DNA of 64,000 nt from Chryseobacterium sp. (GCF_008831505.1 NZ_CP044507.1:2170001-2234000), one strand, 5' to 3'; positions 17,169 to 26,652 are shown, counted from the stretch's first letter. Numbers and translations are program-made. Notes: generated from the letters alone by a model not told the origin.

Positions 17169-17657
17169 ATGAAATACATGTTCCTACTCTTGGGTGCTGC
17201 ACTGTTAATGGCATGTACCGCACGGAATAAATCAGAATATACCACGATAGAATACGAGGCCGGCGCCTGCTTTGGCTTCTGCCCTATCTTTAAGATGACC
17301 ATCAATCCGGACCGCACCGCTGTGCTGGAAGCAGAACATTTTAACTTTTCTGACGGACGGTCCAAAGACGAATTCTCCCTGCCGCGGGAAGGTACATTTA
17401 AAGGCACCATTAAAGAAGAAGACTATCGTAAGCTCATTGAAATGCTGAACGCACTGAAACCAAATACACTTAAAGATAAATACGGCAGCCGTACTGTAAC
17501 TGACCTTCCTAATTCGTATCTGCGCCTGAACTTTAAGGACGGAAGCTCAAAAGTGGTGGAAGATTACGGCAAGCACGGCACACCGGATTTGGAGAAACTT
17601 TACCGTTATTTTGAGGACCTGAGATACAACCAAAACTGGCAAAAAGTTTCTGAATAG
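17169..17657 (+). CDS. DUF6438 lipoprotein
   Basis: 162 residues. A short lipoprotein signal ends at Cys16 (LLMAC). The mature part carries ACFGFCPIFKMTI, the CxGxCPxF motif that marks DUF6438, followed by a strand-rich region and YFEDLRYNQNWQ near the end. Function of the family is unknown; the two close cysteines could form a disulfide. It stands alone between the DUF389 gene and the helicase. Confidence 0.8.
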   Translation: MKYMFLLLGAALLMACTARNKSEYTTIEYEAGACFGFCPIFKMTINPDRTAVLEAEHFNFSDGRSKDEFSLPREGTFKGTIKEEDYRKLIEMLNALKPNTLKDKYGSRTVTDLPNSYLRLNFKDGSSKVVEDYGKHGTPDLEKLYRYFEDLRYNQNWQKVSE

Positions 17658-17661
17658 GGAT

Positions 17662-17695
17662 TTGCAGCATTGCAGCAAATAAAAACGTATCTTTG
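17662..17695 (+). promoter_or_regulatory. Promoter of the RhlE-type helicase gene
   Basis: TATCTTTG at 17688-17695 is a full match to TAnnTTTG. TTG triplets lie at 17662-17664 and 17670-17672, 23 and 15 bases upstream, one a little long and one a little short. Confidence 0.5.
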
Positions 17696-17775
17696 CAGCC
17701 TATTTCGCGGCATTCTAAGCCATTTCGTAATTCGTTTTACAAAAGATTCTGTTTTATTTATTGAGGACAGGATGA

Positions 17776-19080
17776 ATGAAGAAGCATAACGCTTCGTCCG
17801 CACTAATTTTAATACAGGACAAAATTTTGTTATTTACAGACTTAAATTTAATTAAGCCCATACTCGATGCGCTTAAGCAGGAAGGTTATGAAAAACCAAC
17901 TCCAATTCAAGAACAGGCCATTCCCGAAATCCTGAAAGGCCGTGACCTGCTGGGTACCGCGCAAACCGGAACCGGGAAAACCGCAGCCTTTGCCATCCCG
18001 CTACTGCAGAACCTTACGGAAAAAAACATCCGTAACAACCAGATCAAGGCTCTGATCCTCACACCTACACGTGAACTGGCCATTCAGATTGAAGAAAGCT
18101 TCAATGCCTACGGCCGTAATTTGAAACTCAGAAACCTGGTGGTTTTTGGTGGCGTTAAGCAGGGTGCGCAGGAGCAGTCCCTGAAAAGAGGTGTGGACAT
18201 ATTGGTGGCTACGCCCGGGAGATTGCTGGATTTCATCTCACAGGGTATTATTTCACTGAAGCAACTGGAAATCTTCGTTCTGGACGAAGCCGACAGAATG
18301 CTGGATATGGGATTTGTACACGACGTAAAGAAAATAGTGAAGATGCTCCCGGAGAAAAGACAGACCCTGTTTTTCTCGGCAACTTTCCCGGATGAGATCA
18401 AGAATTTGGCTAATTCCATACTGAACAACCCGGTGAAGGTAGCTGTGGCTCCGGTATCTGCCACGGCAGACACCATACAGCAGAAGGTTTATTTCGTTGA
18501 GAAGGAAGACAAGCTGGAACTGCTGACACACATCCTGAAAAACGACATCAGAGAATCTGTACTTGTATTCGCACGAACCAAGCACGGAGCAGATAAAATC
18601 GCCAGAAAACTGCAGTCTCATAAGATTTCAGCCGAAGCCATTCACGGAAACAAATCGCAGAACGCCAGGCAGAACGCCCTTACCAACTTTAAATCGGGAA
18701 AGACAAGGATTTTGGTGGCTACAGACATTGCTGCCAGAGGAATTGATATTGATGAGCTGAAGTATGTTGTTAATTTTGAACTTTCTGATGTTTCCGAAAC
18801 CTACGTACACCGTATCGGCAGAACGGGCCGGGCCGGCGCTGAGGGACAGTCCATTTCTTTTGTGGACGGTCTGGACCTGCTGAACCTGAAGAATACTGAA
18901 AAACTCATCGGCAAAAAAATTCCGGTAGAGCGTGACCACCCTTTCCACACGGACAGTTTGGTGCCGCAAAAAAGGGATTCCAACAACAAACCTTTTACTC
19001 CAAGGCCAAAACTACAGGCCAAAGAAAACATCGGCTACAAGAAACCTCACAATAAAAGTAATTTTTCCAGAAACAAATAA
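17776..19080 (+). CDS. DEAD-box RNA helicase, RhlE type
   Basis: 434 residues. It unwinds RNA duplexes, in ribosome assembly or RNA decay. Seen: the Q motif [15 protein letters not shown], motif I AQTGTGKT, motif II DEAD, motif III SAT, and motif [13 protein letters not shown] short basic tail follows ([12 protein letters not shown]). The start is uncertain: family similarity begins at [11 protein letters not shown], whose first codon is a TTG at 17827, so the true product may be 417 residues. A hairpin GAAGC-ATAAC-GCTTC (17781-17795) would then lie in the leader. Confidence 0.93.
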   Translation: MKKHNASSALILIQDKILLFTDLNLIKPILDALKQEGYEKPTPIQEQAIPEILKGRDLLGTAQTGTGKTAAFAIPLLQNLTEKNIRNNQIKALILTPTRELAIQIEESFNAYGRNLKLRNLVVFGGVKQGAQEQSLKRGVDILVATPGRLLDFISQGIISLKQLEIFVLDEADRMLDMGFVHDVKKIVKMLPEKRQTLFFSATFPDEIKNLANSILNNPVKVAVAPVSATADTIQQKVYFVEKEDKLELLTHILKNDIRESVLVFARTKHGADKIARKLQSHKISAEAIHGNKSQNARQNALTNFKSGKTRILVATDIAARGIDIDELKYVVNFELSDVSETYVHRIGRTGRAGAEGQSISFVDGLDLLNLKNTEKLIGKKIPVERDHPFHTDSLVPQKRDSNNKPFTPRPKLQAKENIGYKKPHNKSNFSRNK

Positions 19081-19098
19081 GATGTCCGCTGAAAGTCA

Positions 19099-19129
19099 AA
19101 GCCTCTCCGAATTGAAGAGGCTTTTTTTT
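19099..19129 (+). terminator. Terminator of the helicase gene
   Basis: AAGCCTCT (19099-19106) and AGAGGCTT (19116-19123), 9-base loop, then eight T. Confidence 0.85.
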
Positions 19130-19148
19130 GCTACATGCGGGAGTCAGT

Positions 19149-19916
19149 TTACTCCTTACCAAAGAGCCTAAGGGCATTTTCGGTAGTTATCCTGTCAATT
19201 TCAGAATAGTCTTTACCGTAAACATCAACCAGTTTACCTACAACAAGATCCAGGTAGGAACTTTCATTCCTTTTGCCGCGGAAAGGCACCGGCGCCAGGT
19301 ACGGAGAGTCAGTTTCCAGCACGATATTAACCAGGGGAATTTCATGCAGGAACTGATCAACCTTTCCGTTTTTAAAGGTGACCACTCCACCGATTCCAAG
19401 CAGGAAGTTGAGCTCGACGGCATGGCGGGCCTGTTCCAGATTTCCGGAAAAGCAATGAAAGATTCCGCGCAGTCCCGGATGCTTTTTCCTTTCCAGGACT
19501 TCAAAAACCTCATCAAAGCTTTCGCGCGTATGGATGACGATGGGCAGATCGCGTTCAATTGCCCAGTCTATCTGTGTTTCAAAAGCTTTCACCTGAATAT
19601 CCAAAGTTGTCTTATCCCAATAAAGGTCAATGCCAATCTCCCCGATGGCCGGAAAGTTTCGCTTATTCAGATATTCCTCTACAATTTTAAGTTCGTGCTC
19701 CCAGGTTTCGGGTTTTACATAACATGGGTGCAGACCCATCATGGAAAATATCCGGTCCGGATAATCCTGTTCCAGCGCCAGCATTTTATCATGGGTTTCG
19801 GAGTCAATTGCGGGCAGGTAAAACTGACTCACGCCTTTTGCGACAGCGCGGTCAATTACTGCCGCACGGTCTTCGTCAAATTCTTCAGAATACAGATGGG
19901 TATGGGTATCAATCAT
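19149..19916 (-). CDS. TatD-family metal-dependent deoxyribonuclease
   Basis: 255 residues. TatD proteins are TIM-barrel hydrolases acting on DNA ends, with quality-control roles. Seen: MIDTHTHLY (metal-binding HxH), IGEIGIDLYWD (Glu), VIHTRES (His), GIFHCFSGN (His) and LETDSPYLAP (Asp). It starts 4 bases after the GSCFA stop, so the two are one transcription unit. Confidence 0.93.
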   Translation of the reverse strand: MIDTHTHLYSEEFDEDRAAVIDRAVAKGVSQFYLPAIDSETHDKMLALEQDYPDRIFSMMGLHPCYVKPETWEHELKIVEEYLNKRNFPAIGEIGIDLYWDKTTLDIQVKAFETQIDWAIERDLPIVIHTRESFDEVFEVLERKKHPGLRGIFHCFSGNLEQARHAVELNFLLGIGGVVTFKNGKVDQFLHEIPLVNIVLETDSPYLAPVPFRGKRNESSYLDLVVGKLVDVYGKDYSEIDRITTENALRLFGKE

Positions 19917-19920
19917 TTTG

Positions 19921-20892
19921 TTATTGTTGAGGAAATGCGTCTGAAAAAACCGTGTGCTTTACAACGGTTTGCTGCAGGGCAATCCTGCCTTTCAGATTCT
20001 CCAGGAAATCCTGGTACCTTGGGTCAGTTTCGTCTGACGGTCTGTGGGCAAGTGCGCGGCTGATCCTAAAGTTTTCTTCCACAAAATCCATGGTTTGGTC
20101 GCTGAAATACGCGCTTCCAAATTTTTCCCAGATATATTGGACCGCCCGGTTGCTGGGGTGAATTAGGTCGTCTTTATAAAAACGATAGTCCCGGAGGTCA
20201 TCCATCAGTATTTCATAAGCAGGTAAATAATGGCAGTCATCAAACTGCTCTGTGACTTCATGTACCGCAGTAATAAGTTTGGCCTTGCTGAGTGTATTTT
20301 CTTCCATCCCATCCCTGGTGTGACGTACCGGAGAAACGGTGAAAAGGATCTGGACACCCTCAGGACAGATGTCTTTCAGATGGGTCACGGTTTCATACAT
20401 CGCATCCGCCAGCTCCAGATTGGTAAGCAGTCTTTTTTTAAAGAATTTTCCGGGAATTTTGTGGCAGTTGGCCACAAGTTTATTTTTTGGAAGAAATTCG
20501 TAGACGAATGAAGTTCCATAGGTAATGATCACCCATTTTGTATTCTGCAAGAATAAGTTAGCCTCCTCTATCCCATGGTTAATAAGCTCCAGGGTCTGAT
20601 GGGCATACCTTGAGTTGAATTTGGTATGATGGTCCAGCGAGATTACCTGATCGTCATAAGCCACCAGATCCTCCTGGTCGTAAAAGGCGGAGTCGTGCAG
20701 CCTTTGCACCGCCGTCTTAATTGAATATGGATTAAAGATGGTGCCGAACGGATTGCTCAGCGTCTGCAGCTGACCTGTGGCCAAAAGCGCTGAAATTTCT
20801 TCGGAAAAGCAGGAACCAATTGCAAAGATGCGGTCTTCAGGCTCTATCTTAACGGTGGAATCCTTTATATTAACCTCTGTTCTGAATTTCAT
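19921..20892 (-). CDS. GSCFA-domain protein
   Basis: 323 residues from the ATG at 20892. The family is named for the motif seen here near the N-terminus as AIGSCFSEEI. With NPFGTIFNPYSI, and DDLIHPSNRAVQYIWEKF near the C-terminus, it looks like an SGNH/GDSL-type hydrolase: Ser in GSCF and a DxxHPS-like Asp/His pair. Substrate unknown. It is followed by tatD (4-base gap) and preceded by the polyprenyl synthetase (26-base gap). Confidence 0.88.
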   Translation of the reverse strand: MKFRTEVNIKDSTVKIEPEDRIFAIGSCFSEEISALLATGQLQTLSNPFGTIFNPYSIKTAVQRLHDSAFYDQEDLVAYDDQVISLDHHTKFNSRYAHQTLELINHGIEEANLFLQNTKWVIITYGTSFVYEFLPKNKLVANCHKIPGKFFKKRLLTNLELADAMYETVTHLKDICPEGVQILFTVSPVRHTRDGMEENTLSKAKLITAVHEVTEQFDDCHYLPAYEILMDDLRDYRFYKDDLIHPSNRAVQYIWEKFGSAYFSDQTMDFVEENFRISRALAHRPSDETDPRYQDFLENLKGRIALQQTVVKHTVFSDAFPQQ

Positions 20893-20918
20893 AAACAATG
20901 TAACGCGGATAAGACGGT

Positions 20919-21890
20919 TTAGCTTTCTCTTCTGAGCAGATAGTTGGCCAGTTCAATAAAAGGTTTTTTCTTCTCATCCGAAATGTCAATCTTCATCAGA
21001 TAATCGTGAGCGATCTGATTATGCTTCTCAACCAAACGGAGTGTTTTCTCATCGACCTTGGTTCTGCGGAAAATTTTCTCCACACCATAGACTTTATCCA
21101 CATTATCCGTTTTCTTGCTATACCAGAATTCCAGTTCCTTACGCTCTTCCGGTGTACTGTGTTCCTTAGCGAGAAGATAGAGGACCGTTTTTTTGTTCTC
21201 GTAAATATCGCCGGCATGCTTCTTACCAAAATCTTTCTGGTTACCAAACACATCCAGGTAGTCATCCATAATTTGGAATGCAATACCGATATGCTTACCG
21301 AAGTTGAAGATATTCTTTGCATCCTTAAATTTCGCTCCTGCAATCAGTGCTCCAATTTCAAAAGACGACGCACTGAGGACGCCCGTTTTGTAAGTGATCA
21401 TGCGGATATATTCCTCGTAGGTCACATTGTCCTGCGTTTCAAAGTTGATGTCGTACTGCTGACCTTCGCAAAGCAGAAGTCCGGTATGAGTAAATACACG
21501 TACACAGGCTTTATAAAGATTGGGTTCCAGGTCTTCAAAGAATTTATATGCCTTAAGCAATAGTCCGTCACCGGAAAGGATGCCCGTGTTAAGGCCGTAC
21601 ACAGTATGTATGGTGGGGACATTTCGCCGCAGCGGTGCCTCATCCATAATATCGTCATGAATAAGTGTAAAATTATGGAAATACTCTATGGCCAGTGCAG
21701 GTTTTACCGCTTTTGATAACTCACCGCCAAAGAGGTCGCAGGCCATCAGTACCATAATGGGACGGAGTCGTTTTCCGGCGTTGGAAATGATATAATTCAT
21801 AGGCTCATACAGCTCCTGAGGTTTATCCCTGAAGGAATATTTTGTAATGGCCTCCGAAACGATTTCCTGATACTGATCTAAAAATTCCAT
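20919..21890 (-). CDS. Polyprenyl (isoprenyl) diphosphate synthase
   Basis: 323 residues. It condenses isopentenyl diphosphate onto allylic diphosphates. The first Asp-rich motif is DDIMD at 79-83 and the second DDYLD at 209-213; GKRLRP at 39-44 binds IPP. Phe lies five residues before the first Asp motif, a position that limits chain length in short-chain enzymes, so FPP or GGPP is more likely than a long product (inference). It connects to the HMG-CoA reductase at 36 kb through the isoprenoid pathway. First gene of a polyprenyl synthase-GSCFA-tatD run. Confidence 0.92.
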   Translation of the reverse strand: MEFLDQYQEIVSEAITKYSFRDKPQELYEPMNYIISNAGKRLRPIMVLMACDLFGGELSKAVKPALAIEYFHNFTLIHDDIMDEAPLRRNVPTIHTVYGLNTGILSGDGLLLKAYKFFEDLEPNLYKACVRVFTHTGLLLCEGQQYDINFETQDNVTYEEYIRMITYKTGVLSASSFEIGALIAGAKFKDAKNIFNFGKHIGIAFQIMDDYLDVFGNQKDFGKKHAGDIYENKKTVLYLLAKEHSTPEERKELEFWYSKKTDNVDKVYGVEKIFRRTKVDEKTLRLVEKHNQIAHDYLMKIDISDEKKKPFIELANYLLRRES

Positions 21891-21945
21891 ACTTTATTCT
21901 TTGATGCAAAAATACGGTTTTATAGATGTTTTAGGTAAGGTTATA

Positions 21946-21975
21946 AACAAAAAACCACTCCAAATAAAGGAGTGG
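21946..21975 (-). terminator. Terminator of the DUF47-PiT unit
   Basis: CCACTCC (21955-21961) and GGAGTGG (21969-21975) around AAATAAA, with an A-run on plus serving as the minus-strand U-tract. Confidence 0.8.
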
Positions 21976-22001
21976 CTTGTCTATATAATGAAACTAATTT
22001 C

Positions 22002-23144
22002 TTAAATCATCTTCACTAAAAGGTAAGTGATACCTGCCACCATGGCCGAAATAGGAATTGTTAAGATCCAGGCCCACAGCAGGCTTACTGTAATTCCCCA
22101 GCGAACGGCTGAAACTCTTTTGGTAAGACCTACACCAATAATGGCACCTGTAATGGTGTGCGTGGTGGAAACCGGGATACCCAGATGATCGGTCAGGAAA
22201 AGGGTAATGGCTCCGGCAGATTCTGCGCTTACTCCTTCCAGTGGGGTAACCTTGGTGATACGTGTACCCATGGTTTTTACGATTTTCCAGCCACCACTCA
22301 TGGTTCCCAGAGCGATCGCAAGGAAGGAAACAAAAGGTACCCAAACATAATCCGTAGTAAAATGCTTGAAACGCTCAGATGAGTCCATCATTGCATATTC
22401 GTCGGTGCCACCAATCATTACCACGTGGTAATAAATTACCGCGGCACCAATGATACCCATAACTTTCTGCGCATCATTAAGACCGTGACCTACGCTGAAA
22501 AGTGCAGATGAAACCAGCTGCCATCTCTTGAACTGCTTGTCGGCCTTACGCGGGTTACTTCTTCTTGCAAAGTAAACGATGGCGAGTGTAATAAGTATTG
22601 ATACCAACATACCGATGAAGGGTGCCATGAAAATGAAGAGGAATATAGGAATCACCTTTTCATATTTTACCACATTTTGGGTAAACAGCTGCTGGAAAGC
22701 CAGCTTGAGTGTATCCCAAATTCCCAGGTGAGGCATACTGGCCACCACATGCTGATAATCCATTACGAGCGCATTCATAAGAGCGGCACCCAGGAAACCT
22801 CCGATAAGGGTGTGCGATGAAGATGATGGGATGCCGAACCACCAGGTAAGTAAGTTCCAGAATATCGCTGCTACCAGACCCGCGAGAATCACCTCCAGGT
22901 TAATGAAGTTTTCATTTACAGTCTTGGCGATGGTGTTTCCGATCTTAAACTCGCCAATGACATACATGGCAAGGAAAAAGGCGGCAAAGTTCCAGACAGC
23001 AGCCCAAAGTACAGCCTGGAACGGCGTTAGAACCTTAGTAGACACGATGGTTGCAATTGAGTTTGCAGCATCGTGAAATCCGTTAATATAATCAAAGATC
23101 AGCGCGAGGACAATGATTATTATGAGGAGAATTGGTAATTCCAT
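22002..23144 (-). CDS. Inorganic phosphate transporter, PiT family
   Basis: 380 residues, about ten membrane segments. It takes up phosphate with protons or cations. The two PiT signature repeats are visible: GFHDAANSIATIVSTKVL in the N-terminal half, and GHGLNDAQKVMGIIG together with STTHTITGAIIGVG in the C-terminal half. A perfect 16-base palindrome (22417-22432) lies within the coding sequence. The gene starts 23 bases after the DUF47 stop, the usual pairing. Confidence 0.95.
   Translation of the reverse strand: MELPILLIIIIVLALIFDYINGFHDAANSIATIVSTKVLTPFQAVLWAAVWNFAAFFLAMYVIGEFKIGNTIAKTVNENFINLEVILAGLVAAIFWNLLTWWFGIPSSSSHTLIGGFLGAALMNALVMDYQHVVASMPHLGIWDTLKLAFQQLFTQNVVKYEKVIPIFLFIFMAPFIGMLVSILITLAIVYFARRSNPRKADKQFKRWQLVSSALFSVGHGLNDAQKVMGIIGAAVIYYHVVMIGGTDEYAMMDSSERFKHFTTDYVWVPFVSFLAIALGTMSGGWKIVKTMGTRITKVTPLEGVSAESAGAITLFLTDHLGIPVSTTHTITGAIIGVGLTKRVSAVRWGITVSLLWAWILTIPISAMVAGITYLLVKMI
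22417..22432. repeat. Perfect 16-base palindrome with CACGTG core
   Basis: ATTACCACGTGGTAAT, fully self-complementary, inside the PiT coding sequence. It shares the CACGTG centre of ParB-bound parS sites but differs from the common form at three positions per half. Confidence 0.5.
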
Positions 23145-23167
23145 TCTTTCGTAAAAAATTATTGCAC

Positions 23168-23806
23168 TTACGCGTACTTGATAATAATGTTCTCAATAGT
23201 GTTGGCCACATCCTCGGCCTTGTCGGTCACGATCTCAAGATATTCAAGAACGTGTTTGGTCTTGATGATGTTGATGGCATCTCCCGTCTCAAAAAGTCTT
23301 ACCAGACCCTGGGACAGCACATCATCAGCAATATTCTCAAAAGAATTGATCTTGATGCATGATTCCTTCACTTCTGCAGGGTTGGTAAATCCTTTCAGAT
23401 GCTGGATCGCATTTTGGATCTCGACGCAGGATTTGTGAATAAGCAGGGAAAATTCAGAGAATTCCTTTACATCCGGTGTCTTGTAGAGGAAGATGTATTT
23501 GGATGAAGCATAAATGTAATCCGCAATATCGTCCAGGCCGGCTGCAAGCATGTTGATGTCCTCGCGGTCAAAAGGCGTGATAAAGTTTTCGCCCAGCTGT
23601 ACAAAGATCTCATGAGTAAGATCGTCCATTTTATGTTCATAATCACTCATCTTTTTAAGGAGTGAATCGTCATTCAGGTCGAAATCAAGCATTCCGTCGT
23701 GAAATTCCTGAGACATCTGCACAAGAGTGTCTGCTACCTTTTCGAACAGTACGAAGAAGACTTTGTCTTTTGGCTGAAATGCCTTGAAAATGTTACCAAT
23801 TCCCAT
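23168..23806 (-). CDS. DUF47 (PhoU-like) phosphate-transport accessory protein
   Basis: 212 residues, all helical, without signal peptide or membrane segment. DUF47 proteins are PhoU-like and are found next to PiT transporters, where they are thought to control uptake. Seen: a start MGIGNIFKAFQPKDKVFF, DREDINMLAAGLDDIADYIYAS and LEYLEIVTDKAEDVANTIENI, the typical metal-binding E/D-rich helix patterns. First gene of the DUF47-PiT pair. Confidence 0.9.
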   Translation of the reverse strand: MGIGNIFKAFQPKDKVFFVLFEKVADTLVQMSQEFHDGMLDFDLNDDSLLKKMSDYEHKMDDLTHEIFVQLGENFITPFDREDINMLAAGLDDIADYIYASSKYIFLYKTPDVKEFSEFSLLIHKSCVEIQNAIQHLKGFTNPAEVKESCIKINSFENIADDVLSQGLVRLFETGDAINIIKTKHVLEYLEIVTDKAEDVANTIENIIIKYA

Positions 23807-23894
23807 TTTGTCTGTTGTTTAATTTAGAGTTGCAAATATCCGGATAACCGGGCACAAGGTTTTTATGTTTTATATTAAGTTTTGTTCACATTTG

Positions 23895-24614
23895 TCAGTC
23901 CGCTACCGGATAGGACTGCGGCACATCTTTAAGCCTGTCCAGCGTGAAGTTAAGTGCAAAATAAAGGAAATGGAGATTCCGGGTATTGTCTGCGGTGAAT
24001 TCGCGCTGCCACATATAGGCCAGGTTGGCACTCACATTGTGGTTGTACACGTATCCAATTCCAGTCAGAAACCTGTTTCTCTTGAAGGTGGGTTCTTCAG
24101 GGCCCACAAAAACTTCGTTGAAGGCATTTACAAAGAAGGTATTGGCTTCCAGTTTTTCCCTGTTAATCGGCAAGGTGGCGGAGAGCCTGTAACGGTAACG
24201 TTCTGTATTGGCTTCCGTATCCGTTTGAGGGTAATAATAGAGACGTTTTTCGGCACGAACCCTATGATCCAGTTTCAGGCGGTCCAGGTTGTGCGAGTAG
24301 GTGTATTGCAGCCACAAACGGGTTTCGCGCTGATAAAAATCGCTGTTTCTGTAAGTTCCGTAAGTTCCGATTCCTACAAAAGGTTGGTGTTTGCCTATAT
24401 TGTAACCCAAACCACCTTTAACTTCATAATAGTCGATCTTTACAAAATCCTCGATGCCGCGTGTCTGAAGTTCCAGATACGCCAGCCAGTTCTTGTCATG
24501 TTTATAGGAGAACGACATCATATTGAATGATGAAATATGTTCGCGCGGATTGGTCTGCGAAAAACCTGCGGTAAAAGTCAGAAGGAGTACCAGTAAGTTC
24601 AGCGATTTTTTCAT
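23895..24614 (-). CDS. DUF2490 outer-membrane protein
   Basis: 239 residues. Signal peptide at 1-19 (ending AGFSQ). The rest is a strand-rich pattern with alternating aromatic residues, W and Y ends such as WLAYLELQTRG and RLWLQYTYSHNL, closing on LHFLYFALNF, which suits a small outer-membrane beta-barrel. It matches DUF2490, of unknown function. 88 bases upstream of the DUF47 start on the same strand; whether it is in the phosphate unit is not clear. Confidence 0.82.
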   Translation of the reverse strand: MKKSLNLLVLLLTFTAGFSQTNPREHISSFNMMSFSYKHDKNWLAYLELQTRGIEDFVKIDYYEVKGGLGYNIGKHQPFVGIGTYGTYRNSDFYQRETRLWLQYTYSHNLDRLKLDHRVRAEKRLYYYPQTDTEANTERYRYRLSATLPINREKLEANTFFVNAFNEVFVGPEEPTFKRNRFLTGIGYVYNHNVSANLAYMWQREFTADNTRNLHFLYFALNFTLDRLKDVPQSYPVAD

Positions 24615-24721
24615 AGCTTGATTTAAGCGACAAAGGTACTAAACTTGAAATGTTAACAATGTTAATTTAATATTAAGTTAATTGATGTGTAACATCAGAA
24701 GGTGCACAGAATTTTTGGCAT

Positions 24722-24746
24722 AAAAAAAGCACGGCTGACCGTGCTT
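24722..24746 (-). terminator. Terminator of the DeaD-type helicase gene
   Basis: AAGCACGG (24727-24734) and CCGTGCTT (24739-24746), loop CTGA; the A-run on plus gives the U-tract on minus. Confidence 0.85.
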
Positions 24747-24770
24747 CAAATTATCTCTGCAAAAGAAAGT

Positions 24771-26504
24771 TTAGTTGGCCTCTTCAGCTCTCATTTCCTT
24801 TCCTTTAAACTTCTGGGTTTTCAGGCCTTTTATAACCTCATCCTTGAAGGATTTCTCAACTTCAAAGAAGGAAAACTTCTCCATGATTTCAATATCACCG
24901 ATGTCCGGACGTTTTTTGGATTTTGCGGTGGCCTTGTTCAGGATTTCAAGCATATCCATTTTTTTCAGGTGGTCTCTTTTTCCAAGGTTGAAGAAAAATC
25001 TCACCATATCGCCGTTACTTCTTTTCGGTTTCCTGTCCCGGCCAAAATCACGGCCACCGTCTCTGCCACCGTCACGGAAACTGTCCCGGCGGTCATTACC
25101 ACGGTCACGATCACCTCTTCCCCTCTCATCGCGGTCGCGGCGGTTACGGTCGCGGCGGCTTTCACCACGGTCGTCACTGCTGAATTTCTGGTCTACCATG
25201 TCGTTCTTATCCTTATAGAACATCGCCAGGTCCCTTAGCTGCAGCTGCAGAAGTTTGTGTACCAATTCTTCTTTACTGAAATCGGAAAGATCCGGAATCA
25301 GAGCATCATCAAAAGTGAAAAACTCCTCGTGCTCGGTAAACAGTTTTTCGAAAACACCACCTACCTGTGCTTTAATGATTGCGTCACCTGTAGGAATTTT
25401 CTTTTCAATGATGTCAATTTTGGTGGACATCTTTATCTGCTTCAGTTTTCTGGACTCCTCAGGCTTGATAAGCGCCATGGAGATTCCGTCTTTTCCGGCA
25501 CGTCCTGTCCGGCCGCTACGGTGTACGAATACTTCTGGATCGTCCGGCAGTGAATAATGGATTACATGGGTAAGGGAATTCACATCAAGACCACGGGCAG
25601 CCACATCGGTAGCTACCAAAATGTCAATATTTTTCAGTCTGAATTTCTTCATCACCGTATCCCTCTGTGCCTGGCTAAGGTCGCCATGAAGTGCATCTGC
25701 GGCATAACCGTTCTGCATCAGGAAATCTGCAACCTCCTGAGTTTCCATACGGGTACGGCAGAAAATGATGGAATATTGATTTGGGTTGGCGTCAATAAGT
25801 CTTTTCAGCGCTTCTTTCTTATGACGGTAACCTACCACATAATATTCATGCTGAATGTTTTTCTTCACCTCATTTATTGAACCCACAGAAATGCGGTGAG
25901 GTTCTGTAAGGTAGTTTTTAGAGATCCTCTCCACCTCCTTGTTCATCGTTGCCGAGAAAAGGTAGGTATGTTTGGTTTCAGGGGTCTCTCTCAGTATCGT
26001 TTCCAGGTCATCTTTGAAACCCATGGAAAGCATTTCATCAGCTTCGTCCAGAACAAGCCACTGTATCTCTGAAAAATCAAGTGCTTTTCTGTTGATAAGG
26101 TCGATCACACGCCCCGGTGTACCCACAATAATCTGTGGTTTATCACGCAGGGAGCGGATTTGGTCGGAAATACTCGATCCACCATAAACCGCAGTGGTCT
26201 TGATGTCTCTCATGTATTTCGAATAATTTTTAATGTCTTTGGTAATCTGCAAACAAAGTTCTCTGGTAGGACAAAGCACCAAAAATTGGATTTTGCGACT
26301 CCCGTCGTCAATCATATCCAAAATCGGAAGCGAAAATGCTGCTGTTTTGCCTGTTCCTGTTTGCGCAAGTGCGATGAGATCGCGTATATCTGTAGAGATA
26401 AAAGGAATAGTCTGTTTTTGGATTTCTGTTGGGCTTACAAAGCCCAGTTCGCCAACTGCCTTCAAAATTTCAGGACTTAAGTTGGTCTCCGTAAATAAAT
26501 TCAT
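24771..26504 (-). CDS. DEAD-box RNA helicase, DeaD/CsdA type
   Basis: 577 residues. Q motif GFVSPTEIQKQTIP, motif [13 protein letters not shown] in LVLDEADEMLS, SAT, and HRSGRTGRAG. After the helicase core, residues about 430-500 are an Arg/Asp/Gly-rich low-complexity stretch (many RDRD and DGGRD units). The last 75 residues (VRFFFNLGKRD...) resemble a DbpA-type RNA-binding domain. Such helicases work in ribosome assembly and cold adaptation. The 148-base divergent space to the DUF2461 gene may hold a long leader. Confidence 0.93.
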   Translation of the reverse strand: MNLFTETNLSPEILKAVGELGFVSPTEIQKQTIPFISTDIRDLIALAQTGTGKTAAFSLPILDMIDDGSRKIQFLVLCPTRELCLQITKDIKNYSKYMRDIKTTAVYGGSSISDQIRSLRDKPQIIVGTPGRVIDLINRKALDFSEIQWLVLDEADEMLSMGFKDDLETILRETPETKHTYLFSATMNKEVERISKNYLTEPHRISVGSINEVKKNIQHEYYVVGYRHKKEALKRLIDANPNQYSIIFCRTRMETQEVADFLMQNGYAADALHGDLSQAQRDTVMKKFRLKNIDILVATDVAARGLDVNSLTHVIHYSLPDDPEVFVHRSGRTGRAGKDGISMALIKPEESRKLKQIKMSTKIDIIEKKIPTGDAIIKAQVGGVFEKLFTEHEEFFTFDDALIPDLSDFSKEELVHKLLQLQLRDLAMFYKDKNDMVDQKFSSDDRGESRRDRNRRDRDERGRGDRDRGNDRRDSFRDGGRDGGRDFGRDRKPKRSNGDMVRFFFNLGKRDHLKKMDMLEILNKATAKSKKRPDIGDIEIMEKFSFFEVEKSFKDEVIKGLKTQKFKGKEMRAEEAN

Positions 26505-26652
26505 GTAAAAGATCGTCTATAATTCTGCCGCAAAGATACTTATTTTATTTTTGATAAAAAATAACTGCTTTTATTAAATAAGTGTTAAAGATGTAAAGCA
26601 TACTAAGTTTAGCGGTAAATTCTTTTTGTATACTTTTATGTAAAATATTTTT

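Noticed and set aside
19128-20063. Plus-strand frame of 311 residues
   Set aside because: Antisense to tatD and the GSCFA gene, both with clear family motifs; it is a shadow of their codon use.
24702-25238. Plus-strand Ser/Thr/Val-rich frame
   Set aside because: It is the reverse of the Arg/Asp/Gly repeats of the DeaD-type helicase, not a separate low-complexity protein.
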